A stretch of 64,000 nucleotides of DNA from positions 62,001 through 126,000 of the forward strand of contig NZ_KL647132.1 in the NCBI RefSeq assembly GCF_000725805.1, given 5' to 3'. Position numbers and translations under genes: made by a program. Of the stretch, positions 51,578 to 59,456 are shown piece by piece. The notes under the pieces are model-generated. The model searched no databases. It saw nothing but the letters and a program-made list of their open reading frames with translations, and was not told the origin of the DNA. The number at the start of each line of letters is the position of its first letter. Position 1 is the first letter of the stretch. The DNA comes from Streptomyces xanthophaeus (lineage in GTDB: Bacteria > Actinomycetota > Actinomycetes > Streptomycetales > Streptomycetaceae).

Positions 51578-51590
51578 AACGCCATTGTTG
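51577..51590. promoter_or_regulatory. CAAC-N6-GTTG inverted repeat, probable SufR operator
   Basis: CAAC (51577-51580), six bases and GTTG (51587-51590) form an inverted repeat that covers the first base of the sufR GTG start. Cyanobacterial SufR is known to bind CAAC-N6-GTTG. A TAATTA element at 51593-51598 upstream could be the -10 box. Confidence 0.65.
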
Positions 51591-51621
51591 CGTAATTAGT
51601 CGAGCCCCGACAAGCCGTGAC

Positions 51622-51644
51622 GGAGGCCACTCCTGGTGGCCTCC
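51622..51644 (-). terminator. hairpin after the FNT channel gene
   Basis: GGAGGCCAC (51622-51630) pairs perfectly with GTGGCCTCC (51636-51644) around TCCTG. It lies 34 bases after the FNT stop and before the suf promoter, so it is a likely terminator. Confidence 0.75.
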
Positions 51645-51678
51645 ATCACTAAGGGTTACCTAATTTGTCTACGCAGAG

Positions 51679-52470
51679 TTATTCGGAGGGCATCGCTCCG
51701 CATTCCCTGTGAGCGCCCCCGGCGAACCAGTACACGGCTCCCACCAGCAATCCTCCGCCCACGACGTTCCCCGGGACGGTGAAGATCAGATTTCTGAAAA
51801 GGTCACCCAAACCGGCTGAGCCATCCAGGATCGCCAGGCTGAAAAGAGCCATATTGGCGACGCAGTGCTCGAATCCGACCGCCACGAACACCGCCACCGG
51901 GAGCCACAGCACGAAAATCTTGGCCGCATCGCCCCGGGCCCGGGTGAACATCCAGATCGCCAGGCAGACGAGCATGTTGCACAGGACCGCGCGCCAGAAC
52001 AGCTGTCCCCCGCCCAGCGCCGTCTTCCCGTGGACCATCTCGGTGAGCATCGCCCGCGCCGAGGGCGACGAGAGGACACCCGAGGCGTGCACCATCGCAC
52101 TGAAGGCGAAGGCGCCGACCAGATTTCCGCCCAGCGACAGGGTCCACGAGGAGAACAGGTCCTTCAGCCCGGTCCGCCCCGACAGCGCGCCGACCAGCAT
52201 GACCATCACGTTGCTGGTGAAGAGCTGGGCCCCGGCGAACATCACGATGGTCAGGGCGACCGGGAAGACCGCGCCCTCCAGCAGCTTCACCGCCGCCGAG
52301 CCCTGGGCCACGAAGGGCGAGACCGCCACCAGCAGCAGCACCTCGCCGATGCCGATGTAGGCGCCCGCGAGCACCGCCGACACGAAGTAGCGCGGGGGGT
52401 GCCCCAGGTCGTGGGCCTTGTGCTCGGCCTGCCCCGAGGTGGCTTCGACGTTCTGAGCGATGCTGTCCAC
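51679..52470 (-). CDS. formate/nitrite transporter (FNT) family channel
   Basis: A 263-residue membrane protein with six hydrophobic helices. FNT features: 'LAGAYIGIGEVLLLVAVSPF', 'AGAQLFTSNVMVMLVGALSG', 'GGNLVGAFAFSAMV', 'WRAVLCNMLVCLAIWMF' and 'GFEHCVANMALFSLAILDG' (central His), 'IFTVPGNVVGGGLLVGAVYW'. These transport formate, nitrite or related small anions. It starts at GTG 52470 and is divergent from the ABC transporter. Codons near its 3' end are less GC-rich than its neighbours. Confidence 0.92.
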   Translation of the reverse strand: MDSIAQNVEATSGQAEHKAHDLGHPPRYFVSAVLAGAYIGIGEVLLLVAVSPFVAQGSAAVKLLEGAVFPVALTIVMFAGAQLFTSNVMVMLVGALSGRTGLKDLFSSWTLSLGGNLVGAFAFSAMVHASGVLSSPSARAMLTEMVHGKTALGGGQLFWRAVLCNMLVCLAIWMFTRARGDAAKIFVLWLPVAVFVAVGFEHCVANMALFSLAILDGSAGLGDLFRNLIFTVPGNVVGGGLLVGAVYWFAGGAHRECGAMPSE

Positions 52471-52590
52471 CCTTCGACGCTAGGGGCGCAGCGGCCTCCC
52501 GACGGCCCGAAAAGGTCATGAATGAGCGGGCCCGTGACCCTTCGACCCCGGGACCTAGGACCCCCTCCCCGCTCCGTAGACTGGGCCCCC

Positions 52591-53517
52591 ATGAGCAACG
52601 ACCCCGCCGTGGAGATCCGCGGACTGGTGAAGCGGTACGGACCCAAGACCGCGGTGGACGGCCTGGACCTCACCGTCCCCAGGGCCTCGGTCACCGCCGT
52701 CCTCGGTCCCAACGGCGCGGGCAAGACGACCACGGTGGAGACCTGCGAGGGCTACCACCGCCCCGACTCCGGCACCGTCCGCGTCCTCGGCCTCGACCCG
52801 GTCGCCCAGGCGGCCGCCCTGCGGCCCCGGATCGGCGTCATGCTCCAGTCCGGAGGCATCTACTCCGGCGTGCGCGCCGTCGAGATGCTGCGCCACACGG
52901 CCAAGCTCTACGCCGACCCCCTGGACGTGGACTCCCTGGTGGAGCGCCTCGGGCTCGGCAGCTGCGGCCGCACCACCTACCGCAGGCTCTCCGGCGGCCA
53001 GCAGCAGCGCCTCGCCCTCGCCATGGCCGTGGTCGGCCGCCCCGAGCTGGTCTTCCTGGACGAGCCCACCGCGGGCCTCGACCCCCAGGCCCGCCGGGCG
53101 ACCTGGGACCTCGTACGGGAGCTGCGCGCCGACGGGGTCACCGTCGTGCTCACCACCCACCACATGGACGAGGCCGAGCAGCTCGCCGACGAGGTCGCCA
53201 TCGTCGACGCGGGCCGGGTCATCGCCCACGGCAGCCCCGAGCAGCTGTGCCGGGGCGGCGCCGAGAACACCCTGCGCTTCACCGGCCGCCCCGGCCTCGA
53301 CCTCGCCTCGCTGCTCAAGGCGCTGCCCGACGGCACCCAGGCCGCCGAGCTCACCCCGGGCGCCTACCGGGTCACCGGCGACGTCCACCCGCAGCTGCTG
53401 GCCACCGTCGCCTCCTGGTGCGCCCAGCACGGCGTGATGCCGGACACCCTCTCGGTGGAGCGGCACACCCTGGAGGACGTCTTCCTCGAACTGACCGGTA
53501 AGGAGCTGCGCGGATGA
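52591..53517 (+). CDS. ABC exporter ATP-binding protein
   Basis: A 308-residue ATPase: Walker A 'GPNGAGKTTTVE', signature 'LSGGQQQRLALAMAV', Walker B 'LVFLDEPTAGLDP' and H-loop 'VLTTHHMDEAEQL'. The C-terminal 70 residues are the extension typical of DrrA-like ABC-2 exporters. ATG 52591 gives a normal start; more upstream frame lacks support. Its stop overlaps the permease start (ATGA). Genes for an ABC transporter next to ctaA are also known in mycobacteria. Confidence 0.94.
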   Translation: MSNDPAVEIRGLVKRYGPKTAVDGLDLTVPRASVTAVLGPNGAGKTTTVETCEGYHRPDSGTVRVLGLDPVAQAAALRPRIGVMLQSGGIYSGVRAVEMLRHTAKLYADPLDVDSLVERLGLGSCGRTTYRRLSGGQQQRLALAMAVVGRPELVFLDEPTAGLDPQARRATWDLVRELRADGVTVVLTTHHMDEAEQLADEVAIVDAGRVIAHGSPEQLCRGGAENTLRFTGRPGLDLASLLKALPDGTQAAELTPGAYRVTGDVHPQLLATVASWCAQHGVMPDTLSVERHTLEDVFLELTGKELRG

Positions 53518-54281
53518 GCGCCGGCACGTTCACCCCCCGCCCGGGCGCGGCGCCCGTCTCGCGCATGATCGCCGCGCAGACGGCGCTGGAGACCCGGATG
53601 CTGCTGCGCAACGGCGAGCAGCTGCTGCTGACCGTGGTCATCCCGGCGCTGCTGCTGACCCTCTTCTCCACCGTGGACATCCTCGACACGGGTGCCGGGA
53701 AGTCCGTGGACTTCCTCGCCCCCGGCGTCCTGGCGCTCGCCGTGATGTCCACCGCCTTCACCGGCCAGGCGATCGGCACCGGCTTCGACCGGCGGTACGG
53801 GGTCCTCAAGCGGCTCGGGGCCTCCCCGCTGCCGCGCTGGGCGCTGATGGCCGCCAAGACCCTGTCGGTGCTGGTCACCGAGGTGCTCCAGATCGCCCTG
53901 CTCACGGTGATCGCCCTCGCGCTGGGCTGGTCCCCGCACGGCAACCCGCTGTCGGTGGCCTTCCTGCTGCTGCTGGGCACCGCCGCCTTCTCCGGGCTCG
54001 GCCTGCTGATGGCCGGCACGCTCAAGGCGGAGGTGACCCTGGCCGCCGCCAACCTGGTCTTCCTGCTGCTGCTGGTCGGCGGCGGGGTGATCGTGCCGCT
54101 GGAGAAGTTCCCGGACGCGGCGCAGTCCGTCCTGGGCCTGCTGCCCATCTCGGCCCTGTCCGACGGGCTGCGCGAGGTGCTCCAGCAGGGGGCCGCGCTG
54201 CCGTGGGGCGCCGCCGCGCTGCTGGCGGGCTGGGCCGTCCTCGGGCTGGGCGCCGCCGCGCGGCTGTTCCGCTGGGAATGA
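53514..54281 (+). CDS. ABC-2 type permease
   Basis: A 255-residue permease with six membrane helices. 'MIAAQTALETRMLLRNGEQLLLTVVIPALLLTLF', 'LALAVMSTAFTGQAIGTGFDRRYGVLKRLGASPLPRW' and 'LPISALSDGLREVLQQG' are typical for DrrB/ABC-2 proteins. It works with the ATPase before it; the exported substrate is unknown. Confidence 0.93.
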   Translation: MSAGTFTPRPGAAPVSRMIAAQTALETRMLLRNGEQLLLTVVIPALLLTLFSTVDILDTGAGKSVDFLAPGVLALAVMSTAFTGQAIGTGFDRRYGVLKRLGASPLPRWALMAAKTLSVLVTEVLQIALLTVIALALGWSPHGNPLSVAFLLLLGTAAFSGLGLLMAGTLKAEVTLAAANLVFLLLLVGGGVIVPLEKFPDAAQSVLGLLPISALSDGLREVLQQGAALPWGAAALLAGWAVLGLGAAARLFRWE

Positions 54282-54363
54282 AACCCTTCCGCTGAGGTCC
54301 GCCTTCCCGCGACTATGAACGCGTCACCGTGAGGTGCGCGGACCACGACGCCGGGGGGCGGAC

Positions 54364-55497
54364 ATGGCGGAGCGAGAGGCTGTTCTTCGACTGGACGACC
54401 GGTGGGCGCAGGTCCGCTCCGGGGCCGTGCCCGCCGGGCCCGGGGAACGCGAACGGCTGCTGGACGAACTGATCGGGGCCCTGCGCTCCTGGCCCGCCGA
54501 CCCCGAGTGCACGGCCCTGCTGGGGCTGCGCCTGGCGGACCGGGCCGCGCTGCGCTTCGCCGAGGGCGACCGGGCCGCCGCCCTCGCCACGATCGAGGAG
54601 GCGCTGCGCAGCTCCGAGCGGGCCGCGGCCTACGCCCCCGAGTTCGCCCGCTGGTACGGCCGCGGGCTGATCAACCACGGGGTCTGGCTGGCCTGGCCGC
54701 TGAGCGACGCGGCCCGGCTGCCCCGGCACCCGCTGGGGACGGCCGCCGGCGAGGGGCCCAGTGCCATGGAGCGGGCCGCGGGCGAGCGGGCCCGTGACCT
54801 GACCCGGGCCGCCGTCGAGGTGTGGGCGGGACTGGACCAGCGCGAGGCGGTCAACCGGCGGGGCCTCGCCCAGGCCAAGGTGTTCCTCGGGGACCGGCTC
54901 GCGGAGCTGGGCTTCGCCGAGGAGGCGGTGGCCTGGGCGGTCGACGCGGAGGCGGGTTTGCGGCACCTGCTGCTGTCGGACCCCGGCGGGCAGGAGTCCG
55001 CCGAGACCGAGGAGGCCCTGGACCACATCGGCCGCCAGCTGGAACTGCGCCTGCGCTTCCTGTCCTTCGACTCCCTGACCGGCTTGCGCGCGAGGGGTCT
55101 GCTGCCCGAACGGCTGCTGCCCCAGGCCGTGGTGGCCGCCCGGATCCAGGGGGTGGCCGAGCCGGGGATCGCTGCGGGGCTGGGCCTGGGGCCCGAGCAG
55201 GTCCGCACGATGCTGGAGGTCACTCCCTGGCGTGCGGTCTGGCGCGTGGAGGTGCGCGGACCTGACGGACTGTGGACCGTACCGGGCCTTTCCTGGCACA
55301 GCGCCACAGAAGTCAGAAATAGGACAGCTGGTGACGTAGGGGCTGAATTGGTGCGCGGTTTCGCGGAGTCGGCGGACTGCCCCCGCGACGGCGCCCCTTG
55401 GCGCGTCCGCGTGTGGTGGCACGAGGAGGGCGACCCCGCGGGCGCCAGGTTCAGCCGCGTGACGGGCCCCGATTCCGCTTCGGCCAACCCCTCGTGA
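54364..55497 (+). CDS. conserved protein of unknown function between the ABC exporter and ctaA
   Basis: A 377-residue soluble protein. The N-terminal two-thirds look like an all-helical, TPR-like Ala/Glu/Leu-rich region ('LADRAALRFAEGDRAAALATIEEALRSSERAA'), and a helix-turn-helix-like segment ('RIQGVAEPGIAAGLGLGPEQVRTML') is followed by a beta-rich tail 'VWRVEVRGPDGLW'. No family recognised. It is the only member of the block whose role cannot be named. Confidence 0.75.
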   Translation: MAEREAVLRLDDRWAQVRSGAVPAGPGERERLLDELIGALRSWPADPECTALLGLRLADRAALRFAEGDRAAALATIEEALRSSERAAAYAPEFARWYGRGLINHGVWLAWPLSDAARLPRHPLGTAAGEGPSAMERAAGERARDLTRAAVEVWAGLDQREAVNRRGLAQAKVFLGDRLAELGFAEEAVAWAVDAEAGLRHLLLSDPGGQESAETEEALDHIGRQLELRLRFLSFDSLTGLRARGLLPERLLPQAVVAARIQGVAEPGIAAGLGLGPEQVRTMLEVTPWRAVWRVEVRGPDGLWTVPGLSWHSATEVRNRTAGDVGAELVRGFAESADCPRDGAPWRVRVWWHEEGDPAGARFSRVTGPDSASANPS

Positions 55498-55522
55498 AAC
55501 TTTGCACAAGGCTCCGCCTACG

Positions 55523-56491
55523 ATGGGTGCCGTGTTCAACCCATTCGCATACCTCGCAGGCCGCTGGACCCCGTCACCCCGGACCCTCCGGCGCGCCGCG
55601 TTCGCCGCGCTCTTCATGAGCGTGGCCATCGTCGTCACGGGCGGCGCGGTGCGGCTGACCGGATCCGGTCTCGGCTGCGACACCTGGCCCAAGTGCACCG
55701 ACGACAGCCTGATCGCGACGCCCGCCCAGGGCTTCCACGGCGCCGTCGAATTCGGCAACCGGATGCTGACGTACGTGCTCTGCGCGGCCGTGGGCTGGGT
55801 CATCCTCGCGGCCCGCGCGGCCAAGCCCTGGCGCAAGGTGCTGACGCGGCTCGGCTGGCTCCAGTTCGCCATCGTCATGGCCAACGCCGTCCTCGGCGGC
55901 ATCACCGTCATGACGGGCCTCAACCCGTACAGCGTGGCGGGGCACTTCCTGCTCGCCACCGCGCTGATCACGGTGACCACCCTGACCTGGCAGCGCACCG
56001 CCGAGGGCGACACCGCCCCCCGGCCGCGGGTGCCCGGTCCCGTGCGCAAGCTCTCGTGGGCCCTGCTCGCGACGGCCTTCGTACTGATCGCCGCGGGCAC
56101 CGTGGTCACCGGCTCCGGGCCGCACGCGGGCGACAGCAGCGAGATCGCGCGGATGCCGTTCGACTGGGAGACCACCGCGCACGTGCACGCCGTCGCCGCC
56201 TGGATCGTGTGCGCGCTCGCCGTCGCGATGTGGCTGGTGCTGCGCGTGGTCGACGCCCCCACCGACACCCGGGCCCGCGCCCGTGACCTGCTGGTCGTCC
56301 TGCTCGCCCAGGGCGCCGTCGGCTACGTGCAGTTCGCCACCGAGCTGCCCGAGGTCCTCGTGGCCGCCCACATGCTCGGCTCGTGCCTGGTGTGGATCGC
56401 GGTGCTCCGCGTCGCGCTGAGCCTGCGCGAGCGGCCCGCCGGACGGGCCCCGGTCCCGGCACAGGGCGAACCCCGGCTGGTCACGGCCTGA
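55523..56491 (+). CDS. ctaA: haem A synthase CtaA/COX15
   Basis: A 322-residue, eight-helix membrane enzyme that oxidises the methyl group of haem O to a formyl group. His ligands are in 'GFHGAVEFGNRMLTY', 'SVAGHFLLATALI', 'ETTAHVHAVAAWIV' and 'VLVAAHMLGSCLVW'; 'GGAVRLTGSGLGCDTWPKC' is the conserved N-terminal loop. The start is not settled: ATG 55523 is used, but TACGAT at 55519-55524 could be a -10 box and then GTG 55532 would be a leaderless start. Confidence 0.94.
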   Translation: MGAVFNPFAYLAGRWTPSPRTLRRAAFAALFMSVAIVVTGGAVRLTGSGLGCDTWPKCTDDSLIATPAQGFHGAVEFGNRMLTYVLCAAVGWVILAARAAKPWRKVLTRLGWLQFAIVMANAVLGGITVMTGLNPYSVAGHFLLATALITVTTLTWQRTAEGDTAPRPRVPGPVRKLSWALLATAFVLIAAGTVVTGSGPHAGDSSEIARMPFDWETTAHVHAVAAWIVCALAVAMWLVLRVVDAPTDTRARARDLLVVLLAQGAVGYVQFATELPEVLVAAHMLGSCLVWIAVLRVALSLRERPAGRAPVPAQGEPRLVTA

Positions 56492-56517
56492 CCCCGGCCG
56501 GGACGGCCGGCGGGGGC

Positions 56518-57639
56518 TCAGCCGCCCCCGTCCAGCCGGTAGACGCGGCGGGCGTTGCCCGCGGCGAGCATGGCGGCCACCCGGTCCGCGTCCCGCCAGG
56601 ACCAGGCCCCTTCCGCGACCCGGCCGCCCAGCACCTTGCCGAGCGCCTCGCGGAAGACCAGGGCCCCCACGGCGTGGAGTTCGGGCAGCCGCCCCGCACC
56701 GCTGGAGAACAGCAGCTTCCCGAACGGCGCCAGCTCCAGCAGTTCGGCCAGGACCGCCGCGGCCCCGGCCCCGGTCCGCCCCAGGGCCGCCCCGGCATCG
56801 GCGTGCACGTGCGGGAAGGCTGCCGCCAGGTGCGCCGCGTGCCGGTGGTACGGGTGGCCGCCGAGCAGCACCAGCCGCGTACCGAGGCCCGCGGTGGCCT
56901 GGGCGAAGTCCGTCAGCAGCCCGGGCCCGGCCGGGTCCGGCCGCTCCGCGGGCTCCCCCGGGCCGGTGTGCAGCTGGATCGGCAGCCCGGACGCCACCGC
57001 GCTCCACAGCAGGTGCCGCAGGAGTACGGGGTCCCGTAAGGCCCCGCCCCGGGACCGCCGGCCCAGCCACCGCCCGGCCGCCCCGCGCACCTCACCGGGT
57101 CCGGGCGGCTCGGCCGACAGGGCCGGGGCCAGGCCGCGCCCCGGGCCGGCGCCACAGGTGAAGGCCGCGGCCGAAGAGGCGGCGGCGTGGACCGCCCCGG
57201 CGAGGTTGGCGAGGAAGGCGGCCACGGTGCCGGAGGTGTCGGCGACCTGCTCGGCCAGCGGTTCCAGCCGCACGGCCTCGAAGGCCTCGGCCTCCCCGGC
57301 CAGCGCCAGCTCCCCGGGCCCCGTCAGGTCCCCCGGCGCCCCGGTGTCGACCAGGTAGGCGCCGACCCCGGAACCGCGCAGCAGGCGCCGCGCCACTTCG
57401 GCCGCGCCCAGCTCGCGCCGCCGGGCCAGGTAACGGGCGGGGGCACAGTGCGGTTCCAGGCCGAGCAGCGGCGGGCACCAGCGGCGCACCGCGAAGCCGG
57501 CCTGCGTGTCGAAGAAGGTCGTGCCCGCGGCGGGCGGGCCGGCCGAGCGGACCAGCTGGGCCTCGAAGGTGCCGAGACCCAGCTCCGTACGGAGCACTCC
57601 GTGGCAGTACTGGTCCACCAGGGGCGGCGTTTCGATCAT
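56518..57639 (-). CDS. FluG/amidohydrolase-2-like protein with altered metal ligands
   Basis: A 373-residue amidohydrolase_2-like TIM-barrel protein: 'PLVDQYCHGVL', 'PIQLHTGPGEPAE', 'LVLLGGHPYHRHAAHLA' and 'GKLLFSSGAGRLPELHAVGAL'. In active relatives the first motif is D-x-H-x-H and the last has an Asp after S-S. Here the first motif is D-Q-Y-C-H and the last is S-S-G-A, so catalytic ligands look changed. It may be a non-hydrolase or have another role. ATG 57639 is used. It is convergent with ctaA. Confidence 0.8.
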   Translation of the reverse strand: MIETPPLVDQYCHGVLRTELGLGTFEAQLVRSAGPPAAGTTFFDTQAGFAVRRWCPPLLGLEPHCAPARYLARRRELGAAEVARRLLRGSGVGAYLVDTGAPGDLTGPGELALAGEAEAFEAVRLEPLAEQVADTSGTVAAFLANLAGAVHAAASSAAAFTCGAGPGRGLAPALSAEPPGPGEVRGAAGRWLGRRSRGGALRDPVLLRHLLWSAVASGLPIQLHTGPGEPAERPDPAGPGLLTDFAQATAGLGTRLVLLGGHPYHRHAAHLAAAFPHVHADAGAALGRTGAGAAAVLAELLELAPFGKLLFSSGAGRLPELHAVGALVFREALGKVLGGRVAEGAWSWRDADRVAAMLAAGNARRVYRLDGGG

Positions 57640-57770
57640 CCGGGCATCCCGTTTGCGGACGTGAGGAAGGGGCTTCCACACGTCCTAACGGGTGAGCGGG
57701 GTGTGAGGTGTTGCTCGCGCTGTTGACCGAGCGGACCCCTCGTCCGGCGGACCGGCGCGGGGGACGCGGT

Positions 57771-58124
57771 TCAGGCGGCCGGGTTGGCCGGACCGCCCAC
57801 TTGGATGCCCGCCATCCGCGTCCACTCGTACGGGCCGGTCCGCACGCGCGCGGCCAGCTCCCCGTCGAACTCCTCGTGGAGGGTGAGCCCGGCCTTCTCG
57901 GCGGCCAGCTCGGCCACCGCCCAGGTCGGGGCCACCAGATCGCCCCAGCCGCCGTCCGTGCCCACGAGGACGATCCGGGTGCCGGCCTGGCCGATGTGGG
58001 CGAGGTGGCCGTCGACGCCGCCGTGCTGCTCGGCGAACGCGCGGATCTGCTTGGCCAGCTTCGCGGCCTTGCGGTCCTGGCTCTTGTCGGTGGTGGTGTC
58101 TGCGGTGCCCGTGGTCTCTGCCAT
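57771..58124 (-). CDS. small conserved protein, unknown function
   Basis: A 117-residue soluble protein with a Thr/Asp-rich start, a Lys-rich helix ('DRKAAKLAKQIRAFAEQHGG'), and 'THLAHIGQAGTRIVLVGTDGGWGDLVAPTW' in the core (positions by frame; first residue is a guess). The pattern is conserved-looking but no domain is recognised. It may start at ATG 58124 or 58133. It stands between the amidohydrolase-like gene and ctaB, on the same strand. Confidence 0.7.
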   Translation of the reverse strand: MAETTGTADTTTDKSQDRKAAKLAKQIRAFAEQHGGVDGHLAHIGQAGTRIVLVGTDGGWGDLVAPTWAVAELAAEKAGLTLHEEFDGELAARVRTGPYEWTRMAGIQVGGPANPAA

Positions 58125-58148
58125 GAACGGCATGCTACCGGCGAGTAA

Positions 58149-59090
58149 TCATCGGAGGAAGGGATCCACGGCCACGGCGACGAAGAGCAGCGACACATAG
58201 GTGATCGACCAGTGGAACAGCCGCATCTCCTTGAGCTTGCCGCCCGTCACGCCCGCCTTGGCCCGCGCGTGGAGCGCGTGCGCCTCCCACAGCCACCAGC
58301 CGCCGGCCAGCAGCGCGACCGAGGTGTAGAACCAGCCCGTGTACCCCAGCGGGGTCAGCAGCAGCGAGACCGCCACCATCACCCAGCTGTAGAGGACGAT
58401 CTGGCGCGCCACGACCTGGTTGCCCGCGACGACCGGGAGCATCGGCACGCCGACGCGCGCGTAGTCGTCCTTCACCTTCATCGACAGCGGCCAGTAGTGC
58501 GGCGGCGTCCAGAAGAAGATGACGAGGAAGAGGATGACCGCGGCCCAGGAGACCTCGTTCTTGACCGCCGACCAGCCGATGAGCACGGGCATGCAGCCCG
58601 CGATGCCGCCCCAGACGATGTTCTGCGCGGTGCGGCGCTTCAGCAGCATCGTGTAGACCACGACGTAGAAGAGGAGCGCACCGAGCGCGAGGGCGGCCGA
58701 CAGCCAGTTGATCAGCAGACCGAAGAACAGGGTCGAGACCACCCCGAGGGTGATGCCGAAGACCAGGCACTCGCGGGGACTGACCATGCCGGTCACCAGC
58801 GGGCGCTGCGACGTGCGGTCCATCAGCGCGTCGATGTCGCGGTCGATGTACATGTTCAGCGCGTTGGCGCCGCCCGCGGAGAGGTACCCGCCGAAGCAGG
58901 TCGCGAGGACCAGCCACAGGGAAGGGACACCTTGCTCGGCGAGGAACATCACCGGCACTGTGGTGATCAGCAGAAGTTCGATGATCCGCGGCTTGGTCAA
59001 AGCCACGAAAGCCATGACCCGGGCCCCGAACGGCCGGTGAACGGGGCTCGTCCCGAGCACCCCCGCTGGACGGGATTCGACGGCCGTCAC
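58149..59090 (-). CDS. ctaB: protohaem IX farnesyltransferase (haem O synthase) CtaB
   Basis: A 313-residue UbiA-type prenyltransferase with nine helices that adds farnesyl to haem B. Motifs: '[20 protein letters not shown]', the first Asp-rich '[18 protein letters not shown]' and '[24 protein letters not shown]'. GTG 59090 is chosen because AGGGG lies 5 bases upstream; a GTG at 59096 also exists. It makes haem O for CtaA. It is divergent from tkt. Confidence 0.95.
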   Translation of the reverse strand: MTAVESRPAGVLGTSPVHRPFGARVMAFVALTKPRIIELLLITTVPVMFLAEQGVPSLWLVLATCFGGYLSAGGANALNMYIDRDIDALMDRTSQRPLVTGMVSPRECLVFGITLGVVSTLFFGLLINWLSAALALGALLFYVVVYTMLLKRRTAQNIVWGGIAGCMPVLIGWSAVKNEVSWAAVILFLVIFFWTPPHYWPLSMKVKDDYARVGVPMLPVVAGNQVVARQIVLYSWVMVAVSLLLTPLGYTGWFYTSVALLAGGWWLWEAHALHARAKAGVTGGKLKEMRLFHWSITYVSLLFVAVAVDPFLR

Positions 59091-59456
59091 ACGCACCCCT
59101 GAGAGAGAATCCAGCAAGCTCCGACCCGGACCGTTCACATCGTGAAGGCCGGGTAAAGGCTTGCGCGTACCACGCCACTCTAGACGTTGCACTTACGTGG
59201 CCCTGCGCGGGGGTCGCTTCGTGTTGGGCCGATCGGACCGGCCGCCGGCCGCTGACGGACCGTGAACGGATCCGCCGAAGGGCACCCCCGGAGCGCCGGC
59301 GCGCACACCCGCGGGCAGGTGAACACGGGCTGCCGACGCGGTGACGGACTGTGGACACTCGAATAGCTGCACGCCGTTGCGGGGGTAGGCTCGGAATCGC
59401 GCCGGTGCACCGTTCGTCACCGGGAACAGACATGTGGAGAGGAGCCCTGACCAACG
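59091..59456. promoter_or_regulatory. divergent promoter region between ctaB and tkt
   Basis: This 366-base gap holds no gene I can support. TAGGCT at 59386-59391 might be a -10 box for tkt, and GAGAGGAG at 59436-59443 is the tkt ribosome site. A lone 'TTGCACTT' near 59184 may serve ctaB. Nothing else is clear. Confidence 0.4.
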
